Positions 17,750 through 28,500 of a stretch of DNA of 64,000 bases are shown piece by piece; the stretch's first letter is position 1, and each line of letters opens with the position of its first letter. The stretch comes from an uncultured Bacteroidia bacterium. Its GTDB lineage: Bacteria > Bacteroidota > Bacteroidia > Bacteroidales > UBA932. The notes below the pieces were generated by a model. The model was not told where the DNA came from. It did not search any database and saw only the letters and a program-made list of their open reading frames with translations. The DNA is taken from the NCBI GenBank assembly GCA_902774155.1, contig CACYHF010000016.1, positions 18,392-82,391 of the forward strand, given 5' to 3'. The translations under genes and the position numbers were made by a program.

Positions 17750-19747
17750 TTATTTCAAACCACGGGCACGGAGGAGGGCTTCCGGATTGGGCTCGGAGCC
17801 GCGGAACTGTTTGTACAGCACCATAGGTTCTTCAGAACCGCCCCGCTCCAGGAAGGTCTTGCGGAAAAGGGTGGCCGTCTCCTTGTTGAAGATACCATCG
17901 GCCTTGAACTTCTCCCAGGCATCCACGGCCAGGACCTCGCTCCAGAGGTAGCCGTAGTAGCCGGCGCTGTAGCCGCTGCCCATAATATGGTTGAAGTACG
18001 TGGTGCGGTAGCGCGGGATGATTTCATCGATGAGACCCATTTCGGCGCACACCTTGGTCTCGAAGTCACGCACGCTCTGAGCGTCCGTAAACTGGGCCAG
18101 CTGGGCCGATGAGAGTTCGTGCCACTTCATATCCAGGATGGAGGCAGCGCACAGTTCGCCGGTCATAAAGCCCTGGTTGAAGGTGAGGGCTTTCCGGACC
18201 TTTTCCACCAGTTCGGCCGGGATGGGTTCGCCCGTGCGGCAGTTGTTGGCGTAGTTGGTGAGGATTTCGGGCACGAAGGCGAAGTTCTCGTTGAACTGGG
18301 AGAACATTTCCACAAAGTCGCGGGCTACGGACGTGCCGGAAACCGTCTCATAGTGGCACTGGCTCAGGAAGCCGTGAAGGGCGTGGCCGAACTCGTGGAA
18401 GGCTGTCTGTACGTTGTCCACGGTGAGGAGGCTGGGCTGGGCATCCGTAGGATCGGTGCCGGGAGCCGGGAAGTTGCACACGTTCACGATGATGGGCCGC
18501 ACACCGGCTTTCTGCTCGCGGAAGTTGTTCATCCAGGCGCCGCCGCGCTTGGTGGGACGCACGAAATAATCGCGATAGAAGATGCCGATCAGGCTGCCGT
18601 CGGCATCGGTAATCTTATAGGCGTGCACGGAGGGCTCATACACCTCTACCTCGCCGGTCACCTCTTCAAACTGAAGGCCGTAGATCTTGCTGGCGGCGGT
18701 GAAAACGCCCTTCATCACGCTGTCGGCCTGGAAGTAAGGCTTGGTCTGGCTTTCGTCCAGGGCATACTTCTGGGCGCGCAGCTGTTCGGCATAATAGCTC
18801 CAGTCCCAGGCCTCGATCTTGTGGCCCGCGATTTTCTCCATCTCCTTCATCTGGGCCTTGGCGCCGCGCATCGCGGCATCCATGATGGGCTGCAGGAAGT
18901 TGTCCACGGTCTCGGGCGTACCGGCCATCTTGTTGGAAAGCTGATAGGCGGCGAAGTTGGGATAACCCAGGATTTCGGCCAGTTCGGCCCGCAGGCGCAG
19001 GGTCTCCAGCACGATGGCGTTGTTGTCGTGCTCATCGCCGTGGTTACCGCGGGAAGAATAGGCCTTGAACACCTCTTCGCGCTTGGCGCGGTCCGGGCAG
19101 GAACCCATAAAGTCGTAGTATTCGCTCACGGTGATGCCCGTGGCCTCCTTGAAGGCGTTGTTTTCGGCCAAAAGGTTCTGGCCGAATTTCTGGCTCAGGG
19201 TGGCCAGGCGCACGTTGATTTCGGCAAAGCGCTTTTTGGCCTCGGGCTCCAGGCCCACGCCGTTGCGCAGGAAACTTTCGTATATCTTCTTCACCACCAT
19301 CTGCTGCTCACGGGTGAGGCTTTCCGACTGCTCGTACACGGCCTTCACGCGGGCGAAGAGGGCATCGTTCATCATAATTTCGTTGGAAGCCTCGGTGATG
19401 AGGGGCTGTACCTCCTCCTCGATGGCCTGCATCTCGGGCGTGGAGTCACTCTCGCTCAGGTTGAAGAACACACCTTCCACCTTTTCCAGGATGGGAGAGG
19501 TTTCTTCAAAAGCCAGGATGGTGTTCTCGAAAGTGGGGGCTTCCGAGTTGTTCACGATGGCCTCGATATTGGCTTTCTGCTGGGCCAGGCCGGCATCAAA
19601 GGCGGGCCGGTACTGGTCCATGGTTATCTGCGGGAAAGGAGCGGTGCCATAGGGCGTATCCCACTCCTGCAGGAAAATGTTCTCGGGGGTCTGTTTGCAG
19701 GCAGTAAGCATGGCAAAAGCAGCGAAAAGAATCAATAAACGTTTCAT
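17750..19747 (-). CDS. dcp: M3-family zinc metallopeptidase, dipeptidyl carboxypeptidase type
   Basis: 665 aa, the usual length for M3 peptidases. The HEFGH motif (HExxH) lies in QTAFHEFGHALHG, followed by the downstream Glu-bearing RDFVEMFSQFNEN helix, which together form the zinc site. The N-terminus is a signal peptide with lipobox LTAC, so the protein is probably a periplasmic or outer-membrane lipoprotein that trims peptides. Its start codon overlaps the stop of the upstream TonB-receptor-like gene (ATGA), showing tight coupling. Oligopeptidase A is an alternative name within the same family. Confidence 0.92.
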   Translation of the reverse strand: MKRLLILFAAFAMLTACKQTPENIFLQEWDTPYGTAPFPQITMDQYRPAFDAGLAQQKANIEAIVNNSEAPTFENTILAFEETSPILEKVEGVFFNLSESDSTPEMQAIEEEVQPLITEASNEIMMNDALFARVKAVYEQSESLTREQQMVVKKIYESFLRNGVGLEPEAKKRFAEINVRLATLSQKFGQNLLAENNAFKEATGITVSEYYDFMGSCPDRAKREEVFKAYSSRGNHGDEHDNNAIVLETLRLRAELAEILGYPNFAAYQLSNKMAGTPETVDNFLQPIMDAAMRGAKAQMKEMEKIAGHKIEAWDWSYYAEQLRAQKYALDESQTKPYFQADSVMKGVFTAASKIYGLQFEEVTGEVEVYEPSVHAYKITDADGSLIGIFYRDYFVRPTKRGGAWMNNFREQKAGVRPIIVNVCNFPAPGTDPTDAQPSLLTVDNVQTAFHEFGHALHGFLSQCHYETVSGTSVARDFVEMFSQFNENFAFVPEILTNYANNCRTGEPIPAELVEKVRKALTFNQGFMTGELCAASILDMKWHELSSAQLAQFTDAQSVRDFETKVCAEMGLIDEIIPRYRTTYFNHIMGSGYSAGYYGYLWSEVLAVDAWEKFKADGIFNKETATLFRKTFLERGGSEEPMVLYKQFRGSEPNPEALLRARGLK

Positions 19748-21369
19748 ATACGATAAGTTAGACGAATCAGGTAATTCCAGCGCGGAAGGCGCGTATAGGC
19801 GGCCGACAAATGGGTTTTAAGCCCGGCCGACAAGCCCAGGAGGCTGCGTCCCAGCGTCCAGGTATGACCGCCCTTGAAGAGCAGGGATACCGCCGAATTG
19901 GTATTCAGGACATCGGCCGATGCAAAGCTGGCGCCTTTGCTCCAGCACAGGCCGCCGGAGAGGTAACGTCCGTTCCCCATAAAGGCCAGGCCTTGCAGGG
20001 AAAGGTTCGGGACCACCAGGACGGGCAGTTTGAAGCCCAGTTCCGTACCATAGCTGAATCCGTCTTCCCGGGTGATGGCATAGGCGGTGACGCGCACGTT
20101 GATACCGTTGCTGTTGTAGCTCCAGTTCAGGTCTCCGGACCAGCGGACCGGCTGCTCTCCGGGAAGCTGGGAACCGCCCACACTGGCCCACAGGCGCGTA
20201 TTGCCGGCAAAATACTGGACACTGGCCTTCCCCTGCCAGTTGAGCCAGGAGGCTCCGCTCAAACGCTGGGCCTGGGACTGGAAAGCCATTTGGAAAGACC
20301 AGCGGCGGATCAGGTAGGCCGCTCCGGCCCATACCTCCAGCCGGCGGTTCTCCACATTCACCAGGGAAAGCTGGGAGTCCACCCCGCCCTGGAGGATCCA
20401 GTGCTTGGACAGCTGGCTGTTGACGCCACCCGAAAGATGCAGTTGCTCGCTGCCGCGTGTGAGCTCACTCAGGGCGGTTACGAACGCCCGGGTGCGGCGG
20501 GTCGGGGTATAGGTATAACGGACAAACGCCAGCGGCGAGGCGGTATACAGAAAAGCGGCGCTGAGACGACTGGACGGGGAGAAGGTTTTATCGGCGCCCA
20601 GGTAGCCGGAGGCGATTTGTGCGGAGGGATCCGGGGACAAATCGGCCGTATGGGCACTGGCATCGGCCGATACTACCCACCCATTCGAGAGGCTGCCGGT
20701 AGAATAGGATGCCTGCCCCCATAGATGGGCCAGGGCGTTGTTGGTGTACAGGCTGGTGTGCAGGCCGCTGCGGAAAGAACCAGCCGTACCGTCGATGCTG
20801 GTGGTGCCGTTCATACCGCCGAAAACATCGTCTATGGACGCACCTTCCACCGTCCGGTTTTCCCGGAAAGCTTCGAAAAGGCCGCTGCGGGCCACCACGT
20901 CCTTGGTCAGGTGCACACCGGCCAGATAATAATCCCGATCCTGCAAACCCCGCGCACCGTAACGCGCTTGCGCGAAATCCTGACGCGCCAGACTGTTGAC
21001 GATATCCGTGGACCCGAACAGGACCTCCGGCTGGTCAGTCCCTACGTGGTACACGGCTTGGAGCATGATATTAAACAGGTTCTTCACCCTACCCTCCTGT
21101 ACATTCACGGACAAGTGGATCTCCAAAAACTCCGTAGCCAGGACTACCAGGGTATAATCCCCTTCCGGCAAGCCGGAAATAAGGAAGTTACCTTTTTTGT
21201 CGGAACGGGTTTCCTCCACCAGGTTCGTTCCCTGATACAGGCACACCCGGGCATTCTCCACGCCATAACGGCCCATCTTGGAGAGCACCCGGCCTTTCAC
21301 GCCACCCTCCTGTGCCCACAGCACGGCAGTGGCCAGAAGACCCAATAATACCAGCGCCAGTTTTCTCAC
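19744..21369 (-). CDS. Small TonB-receptor-like outer-membrane protein
   Basis: 541 aa, shorter than most TonB-dependent receptors. It has a signal peptide (VLWAQ), a carboxypeptidase-regulatory-like domain (about residues 22-105: GVKGRVLSKMGRYGVENARV, then NFLISGLPEGDYTLVV), a reduced plug-like region (about 110-200, with ARYGARGLQDRDYYLAG) and a beta-rich C-terminal part ending in aromatic strands. The start is a GTG whose GTGA overlaps the stop of the upstream gene. The short barrel could mean a channel with fewer strands or a receptor-like anchor. The substrate is unknown; flanking nuclease and peptidase genes hint at macromolecule breakdown products. Confidence 0.7.
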   Translation of the reverse strand: MRKLALVLLGLLATAVLWAQEGGVKGRVLSKMGRYGVENARVCLYQGTNLVEETRSDKKGNFLISGLPEGDYTLVVLATEFLEIHLSVNVQEGRVKNLFNIMLQAVYHVGTDQPEVLFGSTDIVNSLARQDFAQARYGARGLQDRDYYLAGVHLTKDVVARSGLFEAFRENRTVEGASIDDVFGGMNGTTSIDGTAGSFRSGLHTSLYTNNALAHLWGQASYSTGSLSNGWVVSADASAHTADLSPDPSAQIASGYLGADKTFSPSSRLSAAFLYTASPLAFVRYTYTPTRRTRAFVTALSELTRGSEQLHLSGGVNSQLSKHWILQGGVDSQLSLVNVENRRLEVWAGAAYLIRRWSFQMAFQSQAQRLSGASWLNWQGKASVQYFAGNTRLWASVGGSQLPGEQPVRWSGDLNWSYNSNGINVRVTAYAITREDGFSYGTELGFKLPVLVVPNLSLQGLAFMGNGRYLSGGLCWSKGASFASADVLNTNSAVSLLFKGGHTWTLGRSLLGLSAGLKTHLSAAYTRLPRWNYLIRLTYRI

Positions 21370-22439
21370 TGTTTCTTCAGAACGATATAAGTAGGATAAT
21401 GGTCCGAATAACCGGCAATGAACTTACCGTTGGAGAAGGTACGGAACGGCGTGCCCTTGTACTGGCCGCTCTGCTGGGTCATATAGGGTTTTTCGAACAC
21501 GCGGCCATAGTAGCCATTGTCCAGCTTCTCAATCCCGAGGGAGCCTTTCCTGGCATTCACCAGGGTTTCGCTCACCAGGATGTCATCGAAGATATTGGGG
21601 TTACCCCGGTAATACAGCGAGCCGATGCCATTGTCCAGCATTACCCAGAAAGGATTGAAGAAATCCCCTTTCTTCACTTCCTGAACCGTGCGGCGGCCGT
21701 GCAGATAACCGGAGAGGGATTCGTCCTGGGGATTGTCGTTCATATCGCCCATTACTACGCACTTGATGCCGGGATATTTCTGCGCCATCAGCTGCGTGTG
21801 CTGATACACGATTTCAGCGGCACGGGCGCGCAGATCCAGCCCCTTGTCACCCCTTCTGGAAGGGAAATGGCACACGTAGAAGGCAAAATGCTCCCCATCG
21901 ATGATGCCATGCACCATCAGGACGTCGCGGGTGCGGAAATCGGCCTGTTCCTGCTTATTGTAGGTGGTAATGGGAATGGAGGTATTGAAATCGTACGGCA
22001 GGCAGGCGCTGTCCACCACCTTCATGCGGGCGGGATTGTACAGCAGGGCGCAGTCGATGCCGCGGCGGTCCGGGCTCTCATAGTGCACAATCTTATAATT
22101 GGCCTTGACCACGGCCGGTTCCTTCAACAGGTCTTCCAGGACGTGGCGGTTTTCCACCTCCGCCAGACCCAGCACCGTGTGCCACACGCCGGTTTCGGCC
22201 TTGATATCGGCCAGTACCTGCGCGATATTTTTCAGTTTCACGGCATATTTGTCTTCCGTCCATTCGTTGGCGCCTTCCGGGAGGTATTCGTAGTCGTTCT
22301 TGCCTTCATCGTGGAGCACATCGAAGAGGTTCTCCACGTTGTAGAAGCCAATCACGTGCTTCCCGCCCTTTTTCTTGGCGCAAGCCTGGGTGGGCAGCAG
22401 CAGCACCAGGGCTGCCAGGATGAGGATGATCCGTTTCAT
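21366..22439 (-). CDS. Secreted endonuclease/exonuclease/phosphatase-family protein
   Basis: 357 aa. The signal peptide ends at QACAKKK, suggesting a lipoprotein. EEP-fold motifs are in order: GFYNVENLFD near the N-terminus, LAEVENRHVL with the metal-binding Glu, GDMNDNP in the centre and SDHYPTYI at the C-terminus. Family members cleave phosphodiester or phosphomonoester bonds in DNA, RNA or lipids. It starts 2 nt after the stop of a secreted DNA/RNA endonuclease gene, which favours nucleic acid as the substrate. The 3' end overlaps the next gene by 4 nt. Confidence 0.88.
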   Translation of the reverse strand: MKRIILILAALVLLLPTQACAKKKGGKHVIGFYNVENLFDVLHDEGKNDYEYLPEGANEWTEDKYAVKLKNIAQVLADIKAETGVWHTVLGLAEVENRHVLEDLLKEPAVVKANYKIVHYESPDRRGIDCALLYNPARMKVVDSACLPYDFNTSIPITTYNKQEQADFRTRDVLMVHGIIDGEHFAFYVCHFPSRRGDKGLDLRARAAEIVYQHTQLMAQKYPGIKCVVMGDMNDNPQDESLSGYLHGRRTVQEVKKGDFFNPFWVMLDNGIGSLYYRGNPNIFDDILVSETLVNARKGSLGIEKLDNGYYGRVFEKPYMTQQSGQYKGTPFRTFSNGKFIAGYSDHYPTYIVLKKQ

Positions 22440-22441
22440 GT

Positions 22442-23848
22442 TTACAGATTCCAGAATTTGTTATCCTTGGGTTTCGCGGCCTTCACAGTGGCGGCCACAT
22501 CGGCCGGGAGGTTGGCAAAGAACGTCATACCCGTCTTGGTCTCCAGTTCTTTCAGGGAAAGTGCACAGTCCTTGTAGCCGTTGGGGTCGTCGTAATCCTT
22601 GTGTTCAAGGTAGAAGCCCACCCCGATGTAATTGCCCTTGCTAAGGCGAAGCAGGGCCTTATAATAGGCCTTGGGGACGGCCACGGCGCTGCCGTCATGG
22701 TCTTTGACAGTGGGGCAGCTGCTGTCTGCGATGCAGCCCGTTACCACATACAGGGTGTCGGTACCGTTAGACGATGCGCTCCAATTACGTACCGCGATTT
22801 CCAGTTCGTTCCAGATGCCCTGATTGAACTTTTTCAGCTGCGGCGTCACGTTGGTGGTATAGAAGGTATGCTGGTTGGTCATGGCACCGCCGGCACGGTC
22901 GGCCGAGGCGATCTGGTGACCGCGGTCATACCCCTTTGTGGAGAACTCATAACTGCCGCCGGAAGACACGTTGGACTGTTTGGCCGTCACGAAGGGATCC
23001 TTTAACCAGTTGGAATTCTCGCGGTCGACACGGTTCTTGGTGAACTGGTCGTACAGCGGATAAGCCACCCAGTCCGATACCAGGCAGGGTGCGTTATAGG
23101 AGAAGGAATAGTCCCGTACCCGGTCGAAACGAAGGATGGTGGTGTGCGCGTGCCAGGCCGATACATCTTTCACCTGGGGAAGTTCCATCCAGGCGGGAAT
23201 GCTGGTATACTGGTCTCCCTGATCATCCGGAAGAGGATTCTGCCGCGTTACGGCAACCGTCATATTCACAATCTCCCAGGTGGGAGCCACTTCCGTGGTG
23301 CTCTTATACACGAAGGCAATCTTGATTTTCTTGCCCTTGAAGGCGCCCAGGGGGATGTTTCCGGACTGGGCCAGTTCGAAATAACTATGGGAAACCAGCC
23401 ACTTGGGGACTTCCCTGTCGGACCAGCTGGCGCCATCGTCCGAGGTAACCTTCACGGAGAAATAATCCTTGGGCTCCCCTTTGCTCACATAAGCGAAGGC
23501 ATGGTCGAAGTACAGGTTGGCATCCGTGTAATCCGTGAGGTCGATCTCCGGGGATACGAGCCAGCTTTCGGCTTTACGATTAGCGGAGCCGGATCCCTCC
23601 GAAGCAGAGGCCTGGGCCCCGTACATAGCGTTTTTCCCGGATTCGTACTTCCAGATGTTGCCACTGAAACCACCTTTGTCCTTGTCCTGAACCTTAAAGG
23701 CCCCCAGACCCTTGGTAAAGTCCTGGGAAAGGATGACATCCGGCAGGTCCTTAGGCGGATCCGGCGTGGGCTTGTCGGGGTTGGTCTTGCCGCAGGCGCA
23801 CAGGGCGCCCACAGCCAGGAAAGCACAAAGGAAATAACGGTAATTCAT
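22442..23848 (-). CDS. Secreted DNA/RNA non-specific endonuclease (NUC1 family) with jelly-roll N-terminal domain
   Basis: 468 aa lipoprotein (lipobox GALCAC). Residues about 40-200 look like a choice-of-anchor J or MAM-like beta domain (AESWLVSPEIDLTDYTDANLYFDHAF). Residues about 225-465 are the endonuclease-G/NUC1 domain with the catalytic DRGH motif (GYDRGHQIASADR) and the metal-site Asn helix (FNQGIWNELE). It should cut single- and double-stranded DNA and RNA outside the inner membrane. It is the first gene of a five-gene leftward operon, preceded by a TATCTTTG promoter element. Confidence 0.9.
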   Translation of the reverse strand: MNYRYFLCAFLAVGALCACGKTNPDKPTPDPPKDLPDVILSQDFTKGLGAFKVQDKDKGGFSGNIWKYESGKNAMYGAQASASEGSGSANRKAESWLVSPEIDLTDYTDANLYFDHAFAYVSKGEPKDYFSVKVTSDDGASWSDREVPKWLVSHSYFELAQSGNIPLGAFKGKKIKIAFVYKSTTEVAPTWEIVNMTVAVTRQNPLPDDQGDQYTSIPAWMELPQVKDVSAWHAHTTILRFDRVRDYSFSYNAPCLVSDWVAYPLYDQFTKNRVDRENSNWLKDPFVTAKQSNVSSGGSYEFSTKGYDRGHQIASADRAGGAMTNQHTFYTTNVTPQLKKFNQGIWNELEIAVRNWSASSNGTDTLYVVTGCIADSSCPTVKDHDGSAVAVPKAYYKALLRLSKGNYIGVGFYLEHKDYDDPNGYKDCALSLKELETKTGMTFFANLPADVAATVKAAKPKDNKFWNL

Positions 23849-23875
23849 AAAGCTTTCTTATTTTGTCTCAACTTA

Positions 23876-23883
23876 CAAAGATA
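23876..23883 (-). promoter_or_regulatory. -7 promoter element of the nuclease operon
   Basis: The reverse strand reads TATCTTTG, 27 nt upstream of the nuclease start. The -33 region overlaps the preceding terminator and has no clear TTG. Confidence 0.5.
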
Positions 23884-23900
23884 GGAAAGATTCCGATGAA

Positions 23901-23934
23901 AAAAAAGCGCGGCCCCGTAGGGTCGCGCCTTTCA
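23901..23934 (-). terminator. Rho-independent terminator after the BACON lipoprotein gene
   Basis: Read leftward, GCGCG-A-CCC pairs with GGG-GC-CGCGC around a TAC loop, followed by eight T. Confidence 0.85.
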
Positions 23935-23949
23935 AACTGTGCCGGCAGA

Positions 23950-25482
23950 TTAGTTGGCCGGAACATGAGAGACATACGCGGCACCGCCCACCTGGTTGAG
24001 CTTATAGTCGTTCTTGGTGTAGGAAGTACGATAGCCGATAATGGTGAGCCGGTCACCTTCCTTCACACCCAGGGTGCTGAACTGCTTCGAAGCACCGTTC
24101 CAACCGGTGGAAACACCGTAAACATACACGGAACCGCTTTCGTCACGCAGGTTCAGGTTACCGTAGGTTTCGATATCCCACTTGGTGTTGGGCTCGGTGG
24201 GTTTCTCCACAATACCGGTAATCCTGTACCAAACCTCCTTGCTTTCGGCGGCGGCCAGGAATTCGTCTACCGTGACAGTGGCAACGGGGATATGGCTTTC
24301 ATACTGGGCCTTGGTCATCTGTGCGGAACCGTTGTGCTCTCCGCGCTGGCCCACAAGGGTGACGACATCACCTTCCTTGAGACCGAGCTTCTCGAAGTCG
24401 CCCTTGGCGCCGATACCATATACATAAACCTCACCGGAGAAATCCTTCAGATAGACATTGCCATAGGACTTGTTAGCCACGCTGGTGATAACGCCCGTCA
24501 GGCGGTACAGTGCCGTACCCACAGGAGCAGCCAGGAATTCGGCCACGGAGCAAGCAATGATGGCACCCTTCTGCTTAATGGTAGCGGTAGCGGTGTAATC
24601 CTTTCCGCCGGAAACCGTACGGAAGGTAACATTGGTCTCACGGTCACCACCTTCGTTGGCGAAAATCACCACGTCACCGGCCACGGAATTGATGCTGAGC
24701 CAGCCGGCGGCATCGCTGGGAACGTCCACATACAAGCCGTTGCCCTTGTTGGAAAGCAGGAAGGACACATATCCACCGGGAACATCCAGGCAATCCGTAA
24801 CCTCGGGATCCTCGTTGATATACTTGACTTCTTCCACCTTCATCAGGGACTTGTTGATCTTCACAACCGTGACATCCACCAGTTCGACGGTGCCGTTGTA
24901 AGTGGTCTTGGGACCTTCTACGGTGATTTCGTCACCCACCTCGATACCGAGGCTGAGGAAGTTCTTGGTGCCGCCGTTCTTGTCCAGGGTACCATAGATG
25001 TACACCTCACCGGTGCCATCGTTCAGATACCAGTTACCATAAGTGGTGTTGGCAATGCTGGTGCACACACCCGATACGCGGTAGGTCTTGGAGTCGGGGC
25101 CGGCGATAACCTCTGCGCAGGTGGCATTGGAAATGGTGGCCACACCCTGAATCACATTGATGCGCTGGGTCTTTTCACCGCAGCGGATCTGGATTTCGGC
25201 GGTACGGCCTTCGCCAGCGGAAGCGGAGAAAGTGAGGTTGGTTTCACCGGCACCACCCATAGTGGGGGAAACGGTGAGCCACTTGGCGGTCTTCTCATCC
25301 ACGGAGACATACCAGGAATCGGTAGCAGTAACCGTAATGGAGGTGTTGGCTCCCACGCCGGTGCTCAGAGCAACATAAGAGCTGGAAACCTTGATCTCGT
25401 CCAGATAGTGGTCGGCCTCTTTCTGGCAACCCACAAGGGTGAGGGCTGCAACGATGGAAGCAAAAATATACTTGAGTTTCAT
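23950..25482 (-). CDS. BACON-domain lipoprotein with three OB-fold-like repeats
   Basis: 510 aa with lipobox TLVGC. A BACON-type beta domain lies at about residues 28-115 (DSWYVSVDEKTAKWLTVSP, then GEGRTAEIQIRCG), and a second BACON-like segment sits near the middle. Three related modules follow the same plan: a TYRVSGVCTSI-type strand, then YGNWYLND, then GEVYIYG (about residues 125-215, 305-390 and 395-505). They resemble the OB-fold/DUF5689 modules of Bacteroidota surface proteins. It follows a TonB receptor gene by 18 nt and ends at a terminator. The neighbouring nuclease operon makes nucleic-acid binding an attractive but unproven role. Confidence 0.75.
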   Translation of the reverse strand: MKLKYIFASIVAALTLVGCQKEADHYLDEIKVSSSYVALSTGVGANTSITVTATDSWYVSVDEKTAKWLTVSPTMGGAGETNLTFSASAGEGRTAEIQIRCGEKTQRINVIQGVATISNATCAEVIAGPDSKTYRVSGVCTSIANTTYGNWYLNDGTGEVYIYGTLDKNGGTKNFLSLGIEVGDEITVEGPKTTYNGTVELVDVTVVKINKSLMKVEEVKYINEDPEVTDCLDVPGGYVSFLLSNKGNGLYVDVPSDAAGWLSINSVAGDVVIFANEGGDRETNVTFRTVSGGKDYTATATIKQKGAIIACSVAEFLAAPVGTALYRLTGVITSVANKSYGNVYLKDFSGEVYVYGIGAKGDFEKLGLKEGDVVTLVGQRGEHNGSAQMTKAQYESHIPVATVTVDEFLAAAESKEVWYRITGIVEKPTEPNTKWDIETYGNLNLRDESGSVYVYGVSTGWNGASKQFSTLGVKEGDRLTIIGYRTSYTKNDYKLNQVGGAAYVSHVPAN

Positions 25483-25500
25483 AAGATAAGCCGATAAAGA

Positions 25501-28500
25501 TTAGTTGAACAGATATTTGATACCGATGGAAGCATACCAGCACTGGCCAAGGCCGTGGTTAGGAGTCCAGGTCTGGGTCTGACCGGAGATGGAGGAAGGA
25601 GTGGAGAAGGTGGCATAACCCTGGGCATCCACACCCTCATACTTGAGGATACGGGCATCGGAACCGATAGCCGGGTTCAGGTACTTGGCCACACCCCAAC
25701 TGGAGTTGAACAGGTTCAGCAGGTTCTTGAGGTCGAAGCTGAGCTGCAGGGTGTTCTTGGTCTGGCCGATCTTCACGGTGAAGTCGTGTTTGTAGCTCAG
25801 GTCCAGACGATGTACCCAAGGGCTGTAGAGGCTGTAACCTTCGGCATATTCACCCTGGTGCTTGCTCAGATAGGAATCCTTGTGCACATAGTCCATGAAG
25901 CGGTCGCGGTCGTCGGCGGAGACGAAGCGGAACTGGTTGCTGGCCACCTCATCGTCCGTGGGGATGTAGAGAGCGTCGTAGTTGTAACCGTCGCCGTTCA
26001 TATCGTTCACGGTCATGTAGGAGTAGTTGTAACCACCTCTCCAGGCTTCATAAATGAGGGAATAGTGGTTGCCGCACTTGTCGTGATGGGTAGCGGAAGC
26101 AACGACACGGTCCGGAGTTACGTACTGGGAGTTGTGCAGTTTGATGTAGTTAGGACCTTCGGAAGTGGGAACATAGGTGAAGGCAGACTCAGCTGCGGAG
26201 CCGGGCATACCGGTGATTTCCTTGTTCACGGTGTGGGTGTAAGCGGCCATGAGGCTCAGGCTCTCGATGGGCTGCATGTTGAGGGTAACGTTGGCGCTCC
26301 AGCCATAACCCTTGCTGGTGTTCTCCAGGACAAAGGCCTTGGTGGTGTAACGGTAGCCTTCGGGATAGATGGGACGGTTGTCGGCGCCGTTGAAGCGGGC
26401 GAAACCACCTACATTACCGATGGACCAGTCGGAGATGGAGACAGCGTTAACAGTCTTGTTGAAGATACCTTCGGCCGTGATGCTGAACGGGAAGGAAGTG
26501 GGGAAGGTGTAGTCAATGGCCAGGGAGGACTTCCACACCTGCGGCATCTTGAACTTGGGATCCACGGCGTTCACAGCGGAAGGAACGGTACCGTCTTCCG
26601 GAGAAACGGTGGTGGGATAACCCAGGCTCTGGAGTTTGTTCAGGAGGGCGGCGATGGTAGCCTTGCCGTTGGCGTCGGTCACCAGACCGCCGGCGAATTC
26701 TTCCATGGTGAAGCCACGGGCGGCAGCGTTCTTGGCGTTGATCTGTGCCTGGTACTGAACCAGACCACCGTTGGTGGGCATATTGGTGAAGAACACCAGC
26801 GGCAGACGGCCGCTGAACAGACCGGTACCGCCACGAACCTTCAGGCTCTTGTTACCCAGGACATCCCAGGTGAAACCGATACGCGGGGAGACGGTCACTT
26901 TAGCGGAGGGCCACTTACCGGTGTCGATATGGGTTTCCTGATAGTTGTAAACGCGAGGATAATAAGTGAGTTCCTTGATAGCGTTGTTGGTCATCAGGTC
27001 TTTGTTGTTGAAGAACAGACCGTCCAGACGCAGGCCGTAGGTGAGTTTGAAGCGGTCGGTGGCGTTCCACTCGTCCTGGGCATAGATGCCGGCCTTGTAG
27101 AACTGCACACGGGCAGCGGGCTTCTGTTCGCCGTCATAGCCGTAGGTAAGGCAGACCACTTCCGGAGTACCGGCAAACATATCGGCCACGCTCATGCCGT
27201 CGGCCCAGTTGTAACGATAGTAACCGGTACCGTTACGCATGTACTGGTTATCGGCCATTTGATACTCGAGGTTCAGACCGGCGGTAACCTTGTGGGCACC
27301 CAAGTACCAGGTGAGGTCGTCCTTTACGGTAGCAACGGTGTTGTGCACGGCGTTGTTCCAGGTGAAGAGTTCATAACCCAGGGCGATGTAGTTGTTGCCG
27401 TCCTTGGTGATATCGATGAAGGGGAATTCCTCGGAGTTGGTGCCACGGACATCGTTCAGCAAGGAGAAGGTGGCCAGGAACTGGTTGGACATGTTGTCGG
27501 TAAGACGGCTGTTCAGATCCAGAGACCAGGTGCTCACCACGTTCTTCATGGAGTACATGGCGTTAGCGTAGGACATGGAGTACTGGGACATACGGGCGCC
27601 GCTCATACGGGTACCACCGTCCATGGAAGAAGCGTTAGGGCTGTTCCAAACGTTGTTCAGGGTGTAGTTGTAACGCAGGGCCAGGTGGTGCTTCTGGGTG
27701 ATGTTCCAGTCCAGACGGGCCAGGATCTTGTAGTTGCTTTCGTTGGCGGGGAAGTCGGTCCAGGAGCCGGTGTCGTAGCCGTACTTGCTCATCACGTAGT
27801 CGGAAACGGCTTTCAGGTCTGCGTTGGTGGTGCGGGAGATGTAGTTGTCGGCATCGGCCACGCCGTTGTCAGAGCCTTTCCAACGGTTCACGATGGAAGG
27901 AACCTTGGACATTTCAGCGTTCACGAAGAAGAAGAGCTTGTTCTTGACGATGGGGCCGCCGAAGGTGAGGCCGTAGGTGGTGCTGCGGTTCTTGTCGCGG
28001 GCACCGGCAATCTGCTCACCGTACACGGTGTCACCCTGCAGGAATTCATTCTTGTGATAAATATAAGCCGTTCCCTTGAAGGTGTTGGTACCGGACTTGG
28101 TGATGGCGTTCACACCACCGCCGATGAAGTTGGTCTGGCGGACATCGTAAGGGCTGATCACAACCTGGAGTTCCTCGATGGCGTCGATGGAGATGGGGTT
28201 GCCACCGCCAGGGAGCTTGTCGGACAGACCGAAGTTGTTGTTGAAGTTGGCACCGTCAACAGTGAAGTTGGCAGTACGGCCGTCGGAACCGGCGAAGCTC
28301 ATACCGTTACCGCCGTACGGGGACAGACGGGTAACGTCGGTGATGCTGCGGTTCACAGTGGGCATGGAGGTGATCTGATCGCTGGCGATGTTGGTCACAG
28401 CGCCCGTACGCTCCTGAGCATTGAACTTGGAGGTAGGGGAAGCGATCACGATGGTACCTTCCAGCATTTCGGTGGACTCGGCGATCTTGGCATCCAGGGC